DNA of 64,000 nt from Paraburkholderia sp. D15. GTDB taxonomy: Bacteria; Pseudomonadota; Gammaproteobacteria; Burkholderiales; Burkholderiaceae. Both the position numbers and the translations under genes were made by a program. The notes under the pieces are model-generated. The model was not told the DNA's origin, did not search any database, and saw nothing but the letters and a program-made list of their open reading frames with translations. The DNA lies in NCBI RefSeq assembly GCF_029910215.1, contig NZ_CP110395.1:3782001-3846000 (forward strand), written 5' to 3'. How positions within the stretch are numbered: the stretch's first letter is position 1; every line of letters begins with the position of its first letter. Of the stretch, positions 48,201-63,799 are shown piece by piece.

Positions 48201-49157
48201 TCAAGCCGCGCCTTGCGCGAGTTCCTCGGCGACGACATCCCACAACTGCCGCACGAGGATCTGCCGGGCATCGTCGCTCTTCGCGGCGAGTTTGTCGCGA
48301 TACAGGCGGATTTCCATCGTCAGCGTTAGCTGACCTTCGGCGGTGCCGCGCGTTGCGCGGTCAAGGCGGATCAGCTTGCCGTCGGCGACCGCGTCTTCCA
48401 CCGCGCTATGCGGCAGGAAGGCGATGCCGTGGCCGGCCAGCGCCATCGCCTTGAGACCTTCGGCCATGTCGGTTTCGTAGAGACGGTCCAGAAAAAGACG
48501 CTGCGGGGCATTCGCGAGAATCACCTCGGTCATCCGGCCCAGATAGGCGTTCGGCGTGTACGACAGATACGGTGCGGGCGCCTCGCCAGTGCCCGGCAAC
48601 GTATAGCGCGGACGGCCCGCGCGGCCCGGCGCCGAGAACGGACTGATCGGCTCGTTGCCGAGCGTCAGCATGTCGTAGCGGCCCGGATCGAGCGCGACCG
48701 GATGGCTCGGGTGGTGATAGCCCATCATCAGATCGCAGCCGCCCTCCACCAGCGAGAGCGCCGCGTCGTGCACGTTCAGCGCACGCAGCCGCGTGTGGAT
48801 CGGGCCCATCTGCGCTTCGATGCGTTGCAGCCAGCGCGGGAAATAGGTGAGCGACAACGTGTGCGGCACCGCGAATTCGATGGTGGCCTGCGGCGTCGCG
48901 GTATGGCCGCGCAGCAGCGCGCGCGCCTCGTGGAACTGCGACAGCATGGCGAGGGCCTGCTCGTTGAACACCTGGCCGGCCGCCGTGAGCCGCGTCGGAT
49001 AAACCGAACGGTCGATCAGTTCGGTGCCGAGCCACGCTTCCAGCGCCTGAATGCGTCGCGAGAAGGCGGGCTGGGTGACGTGGCGCAGTTCGGCCGAGCG
49101 GCTGAAACTACGCGTTTCCGCGAGCGAAACGAAGTCTTCGAGCCATTTCAGTTCCAT
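48201..49157 (-). CDS. LysR-family regulator (HypT/YjiE-like)
   Basis: A 318-residue LysR-type protein. The HTH is at about 1-60 (KWLEDFVSLAETRSFSRSAE, then LRHVTQPAFSRRIQALE). The effector domain has VPHTLSLTYFPRWL, GCDLMMGYHHPS and MALAGHGIAFLPHSAV, a pattern like the HypT group. HypT in E. coli responds to hypochlorite; that role is not implied here. It lies upstream of gdhA on the same strand. Confidence 0.9.
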   Translation of the reverse strand: MELKWLEDFVSLAETRSFSRSAELRHVTQPAFSRRIQALEAWLGTELIDRSVYPTRLTAAGQVFNEQALAMLSQFHEARALLRGHTATPQATIEFAVPHTLSLTYFPRWLQRIEAQMGPIHTRLRALNVHDAALSLVEGGCDLMMGYHHPSHPVALDPGRYDMLTLGNEPISPFSAPGRAGRPRYTLPGTGEAPAPYLSYTPNAYLGRMTEVILANAPQRLFLDRLYETDMAEGLKAMALAGHGIAFLPHSAVEDAVADGKLIRLDRATRGTAEGQLTLTMEIRLYRDKLAAKSDDARQILVRQLWDVVAEELAQGAA

Positions 49158-49272
49158 GCGGGGCCTGCTGCCGGCGGGTGGGAGGAACTCAGCATTCTAG
49201 CGGCGCGGCCGGGGCTCGCCCCCGCACAGTGGTAAAATTCGCGGTTCCCTCCGCTCCCCAAGCGCCCCTTAG

Positions 49273-50700
<1,428 letters not shown>

Positions 50701-50760
50701 TAAAGGCCGCATCGTCATCGTTCGATGAATGCCTCGCTGGCCGAGGAGGCATGAAAAAGG

Positions 50761-50797
50761 AAAAAGCCGCTCCAGAAAACGTGGAGCGGCTTTTTTT
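50761..50797. terminator. Bidirectional terminator
   Basis: AAAAAGCCGCTCCA and TGGAGCGGCTTTTT, 14-base arms with a seven-base loop, between convergent purB and gntK. Confidence 0.9.
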
Positions 50798-50809
50798 CGT
50801 CCCGCGATT

Positions 50810-51304
50810 TCAGCGTTGCTCGACCTGCTTCAACACTTCGTCGACGATTTCCTCCGGCGTCAACTCGATGCTCACCGTGATCGCTTCATCCGCGCCCGGC
50901 TCCTCGAGCGTATCCAGTTGACTCTGCAGCAGCGACGGATCGAAGAAGTGACCGGTGCGCGTAGTCAGCCGCTCCTCCAGCACCTCGCGCGAACCCTTCA
51001 GATAGACGAAGCACACGTCCTTGTCGCCGTCGCGCAGCACGTCGCGATACGAACGCTTGAGCGACGAACACGTGAACACCGCCGTCTCGCCCGCCTTCTG
51101 CTTCTCGACGATCGCCGCGCGGATGGTTTGCAGCCACGGCCAGCGGTCCTCGTCGGTCAGCGGAATGCCGTGATGCATCTTTTCCTTGTTGGCGGCGCTG
51201 TGGAACGCGTCGCCGTCGGTGAACGCGCAGTGCAGGCGTTCCGCCAGCATTTCGCCGATGCGGGTCTTGCCGGCGCCCGACACGCCCATTGCGATCAGAA
51301 TCAT
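50810..51304 (-). CDS. gntK: Gluconokinase
   Basis: Phosphorylates gluconate to 6-phosphogluconate. It is 164 residues. Walker A is MGVSGAGKTRIGE (about 7-19), HGIPLTDEDRWPWL binds gluconate, and CSSLKRSYRDVLR follows. It lies 10 bases after gntP and supplies the substrate for Edd. Confidence 0.96.
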   Translation of the reverse strand: MILIAMGVSGAGKTRIGEMLAERLHCAFTDGDAFHSAANKEKMHHGIPLTDEDRWPWLQTIRAAIVEKQKAGETAVFTCSSLKRSYRDVLRDGDKDVCFVYLKGSREVLEERLTTRTGHFFDPSLLQSQLDTLEEPGADEAITVSIELTPEEIVDEVLKQVEQR

Positions 51305-51314
51305 TCGATACTCC

Positions 51315-52724
51315 TTACACGACCGCCGCGAGTGCGAAGGTCAAACCCAAACCCATCAGCGAGATGATGGTTTCCAGCAGCGACCATGTCTTGAAGGTCT
51401 GCCCCACCGTCATCCCGAAGTATTCCTTGATCAGCCAGAAGCCGCCGTCGTTGACGTGCGAAAAGATCAGCGAGCCCGAACCGGTGGCGAGCACCAGCAA
51501 CTCCGGCTGAACCTGCACGGCGCCGGCCGCCGCGATCGGCGCGACGATGCCGCAAGCGGTGGTCATCGCAACCGTGGCCGATCCCGTCGCGAGACGGATC
51601 AGCGCCGCGACCAGCCAGCCGAACAGCAGCGGCGACAGATGCGCGGAAGTCGCCGCGTTGACGATCTCTTTCGAAATGCCGCTGTCCATCAGCACGCGGC
51701 CGAACCCGCCGCCCGCGCCGACGATCAGCGTGATGCCCGCGATCGGCGCGAGACATTCGCCGCAGAATTTCTGGATCTGATCGCGCGTGAAACCGCGGCT
51801 CGCGCCGAAGGTCCAGAAACTGACCAGCACCGCGATCAACAGTGCGACGTCCGAATTGCCGATGAAGCGCAGCAGATCGTTCGGCAGCGTTTTCGGCTCG
51901 GTGATCAGATCGGCCCAACTGCCGACCAGCATCAGAATCACCGGCAGCAGCACGGTGAACAGCGTGATGCCGAAGCTCGGCAATTCACGCTTCGGCGCGG
52001 TGCTTTGCGTGCTGTCCTTCGCGCCGTCCTTCGCGCCATCTTTCGACCCATCGGCCGCGCCGAGAAACTGCGCGGCGAGCGCGTTATCTTTCGGCAGCTT
52101 GATATAGCGGCTGATCAGCAACGCGAACAGCGGCCCCGCGACGATTGCCGTCGGCACCCCGACCATCAGACCGTAGGCGATCGTCTTGCCGATATCCGCG
52201 TGATAAGCCTGCACCGCGAGCATCGCGGCCGGATGCGGCGGAATCAGACCGTGCACGACGGAGAGCCCCGCGACCATCGGCAGGCCGACCAGCAGCAATG
52301 ACTTGTTGGTGCGCTTCGCGACGTTGAACGCGATCGGAATCAGCAGCACGAAACCGACTTCGAAGAACACCGGCAAGCCGACGATGATCGCGACGACCAT
52401 CATCGCCCAATGAATGTTCTTCTCGCCGAACCAGTCGATCAGCGTGGTGGCGATCCGCTCCGCGCCGCCGGACTCGGCCATCATCTTGCCGAGCATGGTG
52501 CCGAGGCCGACCACGATCGCGATGTGACCGAGCGTGTTGCCGTTACCCGTCTCGAACGATTTGACGATGGTCGACATCGGCATGCCGGACGCGAGTCCCA
52601 GCAGCAGCGACACGATGATCAGCACGAGGAACGGATAGACCTTGTAGCGCGTGATCAACAGGATCAGCAGCGCGATGGCGATCACCGCGAAGACCAGCAG
52701 CAGGCTGCCGTGGGTAGCTCCCAT
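51315..52724 (-). CDS. gntP: Gluconate permease (GntP family)
   Basis: Inner-membrane H+/gluconate symporter, 469 residues with many hydrophobic spans. PPHPAAMLAVQAYHADIGKT and ATGSATVAMTTACGIVAP are family signatures. The central cytoplasmic loop carries DGSKDGAKDGAKDST, encoded by a 12-base tandem repeat (about 52014-52048). The start at 52724 has AAAGGAGG at 6 bases. It is followed by gntK. A terminator after eda suggests its own promoter, perhaps with the TAAAAT box at 52843-52838. Confidence 0.95.
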   Translation of the reverse strand: MGATHGSLLLVFAVIAIALLILLITRYKVYPFLVLIIVSLLLGLASGMPMSTIVKSFETGNGNTLGHIAIVVGLGTMLGKMMAESGGAERIATTLIDWFGEKNIHWAMMVVAIIVGLPVFFEVGFVLLIPIAFNVAKRTNKSLLLVGLPMVAGLSVVHGLIPPHPAAMLAVQAYHADIGKTIAYGLMVGVPTAIVAGPLFALLISRYIKLPKDNALAAQFLGAADGSKDGAKDGAKDSTQSTAPKRELPSFGITLFTVLLPVILMLVGSWADLITEPKTLPNDLLRFIGNSDVALLIAVLVSFWTFGASRGFTRDQIQKFCGECLAPIAGITLIVGAGGGFGRVLMDSGISKEIVNAATSAHLSPLLFGWLVAALIRLATGSATVAMTTACGIVAPIAAAGAVQVQPELLVLATGSGSLIFSHVNDGGFWLIKEYFGMTVGQTFKTWSLLETIISLMGLGLTFALAAVV

Positions 52725-52942
52725 GAAGCTCCTCCTTTGCGTTGTAGATTCTGGAGTGCAGGAAAAAAGCGGCCAGCACCATGTCTCACGGCGACCTGCG
52801 CGACGCCTGAAAACCGGGCTGACCGCGCGGACGCTGAATTTTACTGTCTGTCGTCTTAAAACGCCTGCCAATCGGGCGATGCGCGATCAAGGCACGAACT
52901 GCAGGCCGTCATTCGAACGACGCATCGGCGAAACTCACCAGC

Positions 52943-52991
52943 AAAAAAGAAGCCTCGCCGCGACAGCCTGAACGGCTGGTTCGACGAGGCT
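52943..52991 (-). terminator. Terminator after eda
   Basis: AGCCTCG pairs with CGAGGCT around an inner CAGCC/GGCTG hairpin; on the minus strand TTCTTTTTT follows. The rest of the 311-base gap (52725-52942) holds the likely gntP promoter. Confidence 0.75.
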
Positions 52992-53035
52992 CCTTCGGTT
53001 CGGGCCCGGTGGACGGATTAATGCGTGCGCGTCAG

Positions 53036-53677
53036 TTAGTGCGCCGGCGCGGCCAACTGGCTCGCGGCCCGCGCGAGACGCGTGACTTCGTCCCAGTTCT
53101 GCGCGGCCAGTGCCGCCTTCGGCGTGAGCCACGAACCGCCCACGCACACCACGTTCGGCAGCGACAGGAAGTGGGTCGCGGTTTCCGCGGTGATGCCGCC
53201 GGTCGGGCAGAACTTCAGCGTCGGGAACGGACCGTGGAACGCCTGCAGCATCGGCACGCCGCCGGCCTGCTGCGCCGGGAAGAACTTGACGATTTCATAG
53301 CCGAGTTCCAGTGCCTGGATGATGTCGCTCGGCGTCATCACGCCCGGCAGCAACGGCAGGCCGGCGTCCTGGGCGGCCTTGTGCATGTCTTTCGTGAGGC
53401 CCGGCGAGACGCCGAACTGCGCACCCGCTTTCTTCGCCTGCGCGCAATGCTCGGGCTTCGTGATCGTGCCGACGCCGACCACGATGTCGTCGGCCAGATG
53501 GCTCGCGCGTTCGATCGCTTCCAGGCCGGCCGCCGTGCGCAGCGTGATTTCGAGCACTTTCACGCCGCCCGCGTGCAGCGCGCGCGACACGTGTTCGCCC
53601 TGTTCGGCCGAGTCGAATGCGAGCACCGGAATCACCGGGCCGAGGCGCACGATATCGCTTACTGTTTTCGCCGTCAT
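53036..53677 (-). CDS. eda: KHG/KDPG aldolase
   Basis: Splits 2-keto-3-deoxy-6-phosphogluconate into pyruvate and glyceraldehyde-3-phosphate. It is 213 residues. Glu in LEITLRT, the Schiff-base Lys in EIVKFFPA, and the phosphate loop CPTGGIT are present. It lies 26 bases after edd, so the two genes form the Entner-Doudoroff operon. Confidence 0.97.
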   Translation of the reverse strand: MTAKTVSDIVRLGPVIPVLAFDSAEQGEHVSRALHAGGVKVLEITLRTAAGLEAIERASHLADDIVVGVGTITKPEHCAQAKKAGAQFGVSPGLTKDMHKAAQDAGLPLLPGVMTPSDIIQALELGYEIVKFFPAQQAGGVPMLQAFHGPFPTLKFCPTGGITAETATHFLSLPNVVCVGGSWLTPKAALAAQNWDEVTRLARAASQLAAPAH

Positions 53678-53703
53678 AGTCAGACTCCTTGTTTGCGCAG
53701 CAT

Positions 53704-55620
<1,917 letters not shown>

Positions 55621-55712
55621 CGGAGCTCCTTCGTCGCTGGCATTCAGGCGTGCGCGCACGTGGCCAGGTAGGTATCGCAGGGGATGTCGGATCAGTCGAC
55701 AAACGCGATGTT

Positions 55713-55727
55713 AGTAGAAAAACTACA
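55713..55727. promoter_or_regulatory. Candidate HexR operator near edd
   Basis: AGTAGAAAAACTACA reads TGTAGTTTTTCTACT on the minus strand, close to the HexR consensus shape TGTA-(A/T-rich)-TACA with one end mismatch. It lies 93 bases upstream of the edd start codon. Confidence 0.6.
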
Positions 55728-55818
55728 TGATCGCAACGCGCTTTCCTGCTGCAGCGCCACATCCCATCCATTCCCACCGAGCCATACTGGCGGCCGGTCA
55801 ACGAGAAATGGAGCAAAC

Positions 55819-55835
55819 CTAGGGATTACACCTAG
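55819..55835. promoter_or_regulatory. Second type of palindrome in the edd/hexR gap
   Basis: CTAGG and CCTAG flank seven bases (CTAGGGATTACACCTAG). It does not resemble the HexR motif, so a second regulator may act here. Confidence 0.35.
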
Positions 55836-55844
55836 CTGCGAATC

Positions 55845-55869
55845 TGTAGTTTTTGTAGCTTTTTCTACA
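55845..55869. promoter_or_regulatory. Candidate HexR operator(s) near hexR
   Basis: TGTAGCTTTTTCTACA (55854-55869) is a perfect inverted repeat with TGTAG/CTACA arms. A further half site TGTAG begins at 55845. It lies 45 bases upstream of the hexR ATG, where it could repress hexR itself. Confidence 0.6.
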
Positions 55870-55914
55870 ATCGGCTATAGTCCACGCATTCTTCAGCATA
55901 GTGCGAGTTTTCCG

Positions 55915-56760
55915 ATGATGCTGTCCCAGGTGGAAGCGATGCGCGAGCAATTGCGCCCGTCCGAGCGCAAGCTCGCGGATTACATCGTCGAGGCGCCGCG
56001 CGAGGTGCTCGACCTCTCGATGACGGAAGTGGCCGCCCGCGCGGGCGTGAGTCAGCCGACCATCGCGCGGTTCTGTCATGCGCTCGGTTTTTCGGGGTTT
56101 CGCGAGTTCAAGATCCGGCTCGCGCAGGGCATCGCGGCCGAGGTGCCGGCGGTGTACCGCGATGTGCGGCCCGACGAGCCGACGCCGGGCGTGGCCGCGA
56201 AGGTGCTCGACCGGACCATCGGCGCGCTGATCCAGGTGCGCAACAATCTGTCGTCGGACAGCGTGGCGGCGGCGATCGCGCTGCTGGCGCAGGCGCGCCG
56301 CATCGAGTTCTACGGTGCGGGCGGGTCGGGCATCGCCGCGCTCGATGTGCAGCACAAGTTTTTCCGGCTCGGCATGCCGAGCGTCGCGTATTCGGACCCG
56401 CACACGTTTCTGATGTCGTCGGCGTTGCTGGGGCCGGGCGACGTGGTGGTGGCGATCTCCAACACCGGCCGCACGCGCGATATCCTCGACGCGGCCAAAG
56501 CCGCACTCGCGGCGGGCGCGAAAGTGATCGCGATCACGCACGGCAATTCGCCGCTCGCGCGGCTCGCCTCGGTGGGACTGTTCGCCAATGTCGACGAAGA
56601 CACGGATATCTTTTCGCCGATGACCTCACGCGTGTCGCACCTGGCGATCGGCGACATTCTGGCGGTGGGCGTGGCGCTAAGCCGCGGGCCCGAGCTGGTG
56701 GAGAAGCTCGCGCAGACGAAGGAAGTGATTCATCGGCGCCGGGTGGATTCGCACGGATAG
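55915..56760 (+). CDS. hexR: RpiR-family repressor HexR
   Basis: A 281-residue regulator with an N-terminal HTH (about 1-77: LSMTEVAARAGVSQPTIARF then CHALGFSGFREFK) and a SIS sugar-phosphate domain (about 120-250: IEFYGAGGSGIAALDVQHKF, VVVAISNTGRT, AKVIAITHG). HexR represses Entner-Doudoroff genes and is released by KDPG in pseudomonads. Its divergent position to edd and the operators in the gap support this. The start could be either of two adjacent ATGs (55915, 55918). Confidence 0.93.
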   Translation: MMLSQVEAMREQLRPSERKLADYIVEAPREVLDLSMTEVAARAGVSQPTIARFCHALGFSGFREFKIRLAQGIAAEVPAVYRDVRPDEPTPGVAAKVLDRTIGALIQVRNNLSSDSVAAAIALLAQARRIEFYGAGGSGIAALDVQHKFFRLGMPSVAYSDPHTFLMSSALLGPGDVVVAISNTGRTRDILDAAKAALAAGAKVIAITHGNSPLARLASVGLFANVDEDTDIFSPMTSRVSHLAIGDILAVGVALSRGPELVEKLAQTKEVIHRRRVDSHG

Positions 56761-56790
56761 CGAACGCGGCGTGTCGGGACGGCCGTCGCA

Positions 56791-56830
56791 AAAAAAGGCG
56801 GGTTGCCGAAATCGGCAACCCGCCTTTTTT
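56791..56830. terminator. Bidirectional terminator
   Basis: A 19-base perfect stem with a two-base loop and A/T runs on both ends, shared by convergent hexR and the hemJ-like gene. Confidence 0.92.
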
Positions 56831-56859
56831 ATCGTCCCGTCAATCTCGTGGGCTCAGCC

Positions 56860-57276
56860 TCAGAACGGCTTGATCACCACCAGCGCCACCGCTGCCAGCA
56901 TGCCGAGCACCGGCAATTCGTTGAACATCCGGTACCACTTGTCCGAGCGCTTGTTCTCGCCGCGCTCGAAGGTGCGCAGCAGCACGCCGCAGTAAGCGTG
57001 ATAGACGATCAGCAACACGACGACGCCGACCTTCGCGTGAATCCAGCCCTGCCCGCGACCGATGCCGATCACGAGCCACAACCACAGCCCGCAGGCCAGC
57101 GCCGGCACCGCGATAAACGACATGAAGCGGAACAGCTTGCGCGCCATCGTCAACAGACGCGCGGTCGCGGCGGGCTCCGTTTCCATCGCCAGATTGACGA
57201 AGATGCGCGGCAGATAGAACAGGCCGGCGAACCAGGAAGCAATCAGGACGATGTGAAACGTTTTTACCCAGAGCAT
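56860..57276 (-). CDS. HemJ/CopD-family membrane protein
   Basis: A 138-residue inner-membrane protein with about four spans. MLWVKTFHIVLIASWFAGLF then YLPRIFV, GWIHAKVGVVVLLIVYH and FNELPVLGMLA match the HemJ (UPF0093) pattern; HemJ oxidises protoporphyrinogen IX in heme synthesis. The N-terminal His8 is the expected heme ligand. The position where HemJ often has FVYHA reads FVNLA here, so some caution is needed. It is a single gene at the end of the proA side. Confidence 0.78.
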   Translation of the reverse strand: MLWVKTFHIVLIASWFAGLFYLPRIFVNLAMETEPAATARLLTMARKLFRFMSFIAVPALACGLWLWLVIGIGRGQGWIHAKVGVVVLLIVYHAYCGVLLRTFERGENKRSDKWYRMFNELPVLGMLAAVALVVIKPF

Positions 57277-57330
57277 CAGTAGTACCTGTACCTGTGCGGA
57301 TGGTTGATGGTGCGATCGCGCGCCACGCGT

Positions 57331-58602
57331 TTACTGGCGGCCTTCGCCGTGTCCCAGCACCACGTACTTCAGCGACGTCAGGCCTTCCAGTCCGACCGGA
57401 CCGCGTGCGTGCAGCTTGTCGTTCGAAATGCCGATTTCGGCGCCGAGGCCGAATTCGAAGCCATCGGCGAAACGCGTGGACGCGTTGACCATCACGCTCG
57501 CCGAGTCCACTTCGCGCAGGAAGCGCATCGCGCGGTCGTGATCTTCGGTGACGATCGCGTCGGTGTGATGCGAGCCGTATTCGTTGATGTGCCCGATCGC
57601 CGCGTCGAGGTTGTCGACCACCTTGATCGCCAATACCGGCGCGAGGTATTCGGTGCGCCAGTCTTCTTCCGTCGCGTCGACCAGCGGCGTCACGCCTGCA
57701 TCGGCCAGCTCCGCGCGCGCCGCCGCGTCGACGCGCAACTCGACGTCTTTCTCGCGATACAGCTTGCCCAGCGCGGGCAGCACTTCAGCCGCGATACCGC
57801 GCGCCACCAGCAGCGTTTCCATCGTGTTGCAGGTGCCGTAGCGGTGCGTCTTCGCGTTGTCGCAGACGTTCAGCGCCTTCGCCACGTCGGCGCGATCGTC
57901 CACGTACACGTGGCAGATGCCGTCGAGGTGCTTGATCATCGGCACGCGGCCTTCCTCGATCAACCGCGCGATCAGGCTCTTGCCGCCGCGCGGCACGATC
58001 ACGTCGACAAATTCGGTCATCGTGATCAGCTTGCCGACCGCCGCGCGGTCTGCTGTGCCGACCACCTGCACCGCGTCCTGCGGCAGACCGGCGGCTTGCA
58101 AGCCTTCGCCGATCAGCTTCGCGAGCGCGGTGTTGCATTCGAGCGCTTCCGAACCACCGCGCAGAATCGTCGCGTTGCCCGACTTCAGGCACAGCGCGGC
58201 AGCGTCGATCGTCACGTTCGGCCGCGATTCGTAGATGATGCCGATCACGCCGAGCGGCACGCGCATCTGCCCGACCTGAATGCCGCTCGGACGGAACTTC
58301 ATGTTGCTGATTTCACCGATCGGATCGGCCAGCGCGGCCACCTGCCGCAGCCCTTCGACCATCGTCTTCAGCGCCTTGTCCGACAGCGTCAAGCGATCGA
58401 TGAACGCCGCGTCGTGCCCTTTGTCGCGCGCCTTCGCAAGATCGCGCGCGTTGGCTTCCTTGAGCAACGCGGCGTCGCGCTCGATCGCGTCCGCGACAGC
58501 CGCGAGCGCGGCATTCTTCGCCGCCGTCGACGCTCGCGCCATCGCGCGCGAAGCGTGACGCGCGCGGCGGCCGAGGTCGGTCATGTACTGGTCGATATCC
58601 AT
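57331..58602 (-). CDS. proA: Gamma-glutamyl phosphate reductase
   Basis: NADPH-dependent second step of proline synthesis. It is 423 residues from the ATG at 58602. The catalytic Cys is in [12 protein letters not shown], and [15 protein letters not shown] plus [13 protein letters not shown] bind cofactor and substrate. It follows holA by about 95 bases on the same strand. The frame is open further upstream without homology. Confidence 0.96.
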   Translation of the reverse strand: MDIDQYMTDLGRRARHASRAMARASTAAKNAALAAVADAIERDAALLKEANARDLAKARDKGHDAAFIDRLTLSDKALKTMVEGLRQVAALADPIGEISNMKFRPSGIQVGQMRVPLGVIGIIYESRPNVTIDAAALCLKSGNATILRGGSEALECNTALAKLIGEGLQAAGLPQDAVQVVGTADRAAVGKLITMTEFVDVIVPRGGKSLIARLIEEGRVPMIKHLDGICHVYVDDRADVAKALNVCDNAKTHRYGTCNTMETLLVARGIAAEVLPALGKLYREKDVELRVDAAARAELADAGVTPLVDATEEDWRTEYLAPVLAIKVVDNLDAAIGHINEYGSHHTDAIVTEDHDRAMRFLREVDSASVMVNASTRFADGFEFGLGAEIGISNDKLHARGPVGLEGLTSLKYVVLGHGEGRQ

Positions 58603-58697
58603 GGTGATTCTCTTGGTGCCGCGCACATTCGCGTGCGGCGGACTGGCAGAAATTAGCGAAACATCAAACGATTGTAAGGCGAGTGCCGTGGCCTCGC

Positions 58698-59828
58698 TCA
58701 GGCAGGCCTGCGCACGGAGGTGGCAGCGGCGCCCGATCCGCCGACGCGTGGCCGTGGCGGCGATACGGCCGCCGTTTTCGGCGACGCCACCGTCATCGCG
58801 AGCTCGAACAAACCGTCCCACGGATCGGGCGGCGGATCGTTACGATGATTGCCGGGCGTCCCGCCCGACAGGCCCTTGACCTGCCGGTCGAGCTTCGCCG
58901 CCAGCGCCAGCGCTTTTTCCAGCGCGGCTTCCGTGACACGCGACAACGCCGGGCCGATCAGACGCTCGCGCGGACCCCACACGCGGTTCTCGCGCACCAG
59001 CATGGCGAGCGGCTTGCCCGCCGCGACGCCGCGCTTGATCCGCAGCAGGGTGCGCACTTCCTCGACGACCGCCCACAGCACCAGCACGGCGGCCTCGCCC
59101 TCGCCGCGCAACCCGTCGAGCATGCGCGACAAACGGCCGACGTCGCCCGCCAGCATCGCTTCGTTCAGTTTGAAAACGTCGTAACGCGCGACGTTCAGCA
59201 CGGCGTCGTGAATCTGTTCGAAGCTCAACGCGCCGGCCGGATAAAGCAGCCCGAGCTTCTGGATTTCCTGATGCGCGGCGAGCAGATTGCCCTCCACGCG
59301 CTCGGCGATAAATGCCAAGGCGCGGCGCCCTTCCTCGCCAGCCGCAACGCGCTGCCCTTGCGCGGCGAGCCGTTGGCCGACCCAGTTCGGCAACTGTGCG
59401 CGCTCGACCGGATCGATCTTCAACGCGACCCCGGCATCGGCAAGCGCGCTGAACCACGCCGACTTCTGCGTGGCCGCATCGAGGCGCGGCAGCGTGACGA
59501 TGGTCAACACGTCGTCGTTGACGGCGCCGGCGAGCGTCTTCAGTGCCTCGCCGCCTTCCTTGCCGGGCTTGCCCGACGGAATCCGCAGCTCGACCAGTTG
59601 ACGGTCGCCGAACAGCGACATCGACTGACTGGCGCCGAGCAAGGAACTCCAGTCGAAACTGCGCTCGACGGTGAACACCGAGCGATCGGTGAAGCCGGCC
59701 GCGCGCGCCGCCGCACGGATGCGGTCGCACGCTTCCTGAGCGAGCAGATGCTCGTCGCCATACACGACGTAGAGCCCGGCGAGCCCCTTGGCGAGATGCG
59801 CTTCGAGCGCGTCAAGTCGCAGTTGCAT
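58698..59828 (-). CDS. holA: DNA polymerase III subunit delta
   Basis: Clamp-loader subunit that opens the beta clamp. It is 376 residues, starting [20 protein letters not shown]. The N-terminal AAA-like domain includes [14 protein letters not shown], and the beta-binding element is near [16 protein letters not shown] Pro/Ser-rich C-terminal tail extends beyond the E. coli end. It sits in the conserved leuS-lptE-holA order. Confidence 0.95.
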   Translation of the reverse strand: MQLRLDALEAHLAKGLAGLYVVYGDEHLLAQEACDRIRAAARAAGFTDRSVFTVERSFDWSSLLGASQSMSLFGDRQLVELRIPSGKPGKEGGEALKTLAGAVNDDVLTIVTLPRLDAATQKSAWFSALADAGVALKIDPVERAQLPNWVGQRLAAQGQRVAAGEEGRRALAFIAERVEGNLLAAHQEIQKLGLLYPAGALSFEQIHDAVLNVARYDVFKLNEAMLAGDVGRLSRMLDGLRGEGEAAVLVLWAVVEEVRTLLRIKRGVAAGKPLAMLVRENRVWGPRERLIGPALSRVTEAALEKALALAAKLDRQVKGLSGGTPGNHRNDPPPDPWDGLFELAMTVASPKTAAVSPPRPRVGGSGAAATSVRRPA

Positions 59829-59882
59829 GGCTACCGGCTGGCGAAGTGGATCGGATGAGACGTGTCGGACACGGCATCGCGC

Positions 59883-60434
59883 TCACAGCGGCGGCGGCGG
59901 CAACGGTGCGCGCGGCACCACCGCAGGCGCTTCCTGTCCAGGCGCCGGATGCAGCGAACGGACAATCGACAGACGCCGCGTGAGCTGATCGATCGCGTCG
60001 CTTTCCATGTCGTTGAACAGGATGTCGCTCTCGGCCACCTTGGCCTGCGAGTACTGGTCGCTATACGTCATCGCGCGATTCAGCGAGATCACGCTGCTCG
60101 GGATCAACACGGTGCCGTCCTTGCCGACCAGCGAGTAACTCATGGAGAGGTTGATCTGATACTCCTCGACCACGCCCAGCGAATTCAGCGTCAGGGTGCT
60201 GAGCCCGCGGCCCTCGGCCAGCGTCAGCGTGGCATCCGCGTTCGCCACCGAACTGACGACCACCGTGTCGCTGCCGCCCTGCACCAGGCGCGTGAGGCGC
60301 GCGTTGGCCGCCGGCGAACCGCCGGCAATGAAGAGGCGTTTAAACGCGTAGTCCTGCTGACCGCGCAACTGGAAGCCGCACGCGGACAACATCAGCACGC
60401 TGCACGCCAGCGTCAATAACATTCTGCGAGTCAC
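59883..60434 (-). CDS. lptE: LPS-assembly lipoprotein LptE
   Basis: Outer-membrane lipoprotein that plugs LptD for LPS export. It is 183 residues. The signal ends with lipobox LSAC (Cys19), followed by GFQLRGQ. The end is a Pro-rich tail. The start is GTG at 60434, with GGAG 5 bases away. It lies between leuS and holA, its usual neighbours. Confidence 0.93.
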   Translation of the reverse strand: MTRRMLLTLACSVLMLSACGFQLRGQQDYAFKRLFIAGGSPAANARLTRLVQGGSDTVVVSSVANADATLTLAEGRGLSTLTLNSLGVVEEYQINLSMSYSLVGKDGTVLIPSSVISLNRAMTYSDQYSQAKVAESDILFNDMESDAIDQLTRRLSIVRSLHPAPGQEAPAVVPRAPLPPPPL

Positions 60435-60522
60435 ATTCGCTCCTGGTTCGCAGTGGATTCCGTCGCGACAAACGGACGCCGCAGGTGGCTGCGCCCGTTC
60501 GCCGCGAGGCTGTGGTGTACCG

Positions 60523-63249
<2,727 letters not shown>

Positions 63250-63795
63250 CTATGGCGCGGGGCGCTGCGGCATTCCGTCCCGCGGCGGCGGCGGATCCGT
63301 CACGAAACCGATGCGTTCAAGGCCGGCCTGCTGCGCTGCGCCCATGACCTGCGCGATCACCTCGTAACGGGTACCGCGCTCGGCACGTAGCTGGATTTCG
63401 GGTTGATCCGAGGCGTCCGGCGAGCTGGACTGGGCGGTTGCGCCGGGTTGCTGTCCGCCCTGTGTATTTGTTTGGGTTTGAGTCTGCGTTGCCGCCTGCG
63501 TTGCCGCCCGTTTCGCGGCTTGCGCGAAGCGGGTGCGCATCTGTTCCAGCGTGATCGGCTCACCGTTCCAATAGAGCTTGCCGGCGGCGTCGATGGACAG
63601 CGAAATGGTCTGCGGCGTCTGGCGCGCGGGCGCGGCCGCGACTTTCGGCAGATCGAGCCGGATCGCGTGCGTGAACAGCGGCGCCGTGATGATGAAGATC
63701 ACCAGCAGCACCAGCATCACGTCGATCAACGGCGTCATGTTGATGTCGGCCATCGGCGCGGCCGCCTGCTTTTTCTCGAGTCCGCCGAATGCCAT
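63250..63795 (-). CDS. exbD: ExbD/TolR-family energy-transduction protein
   Basis: Inner-membrane protein of 181 residues that couples proton motive force to outer-membrane transport with ExbB or TolQ. One N-terminal span (DINMTPLIDVMLVLLVIFII) contains the proton-path Asp. A Gln/Thr-rich insert of about 35 residues (near 97-132) interrupts the periplasmic part. GGAGG lies 5 bases before the ATG. TolR versus ExbD cannot be settled; the gene before it would tell. Confidence 0.9.
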   Translation of the reverse strand: MAFGGLEKKQAAAPMADINMTPLIDVMLVLLVIFIITAPLFTHAIRLDLPKVAAAPARQTPQTISLSIDAAGKLYWNGEPITLEQMRTRFAQAAKRAATQAATQTQTQTNTQGGQQPGATAQSSSPDASDQPEIQLRAERGTRYEVIAQVMGAAQQAGLERIGFVTDPPPPRDGMPQRPAP

Positions 63796-63799
63796 GTCG

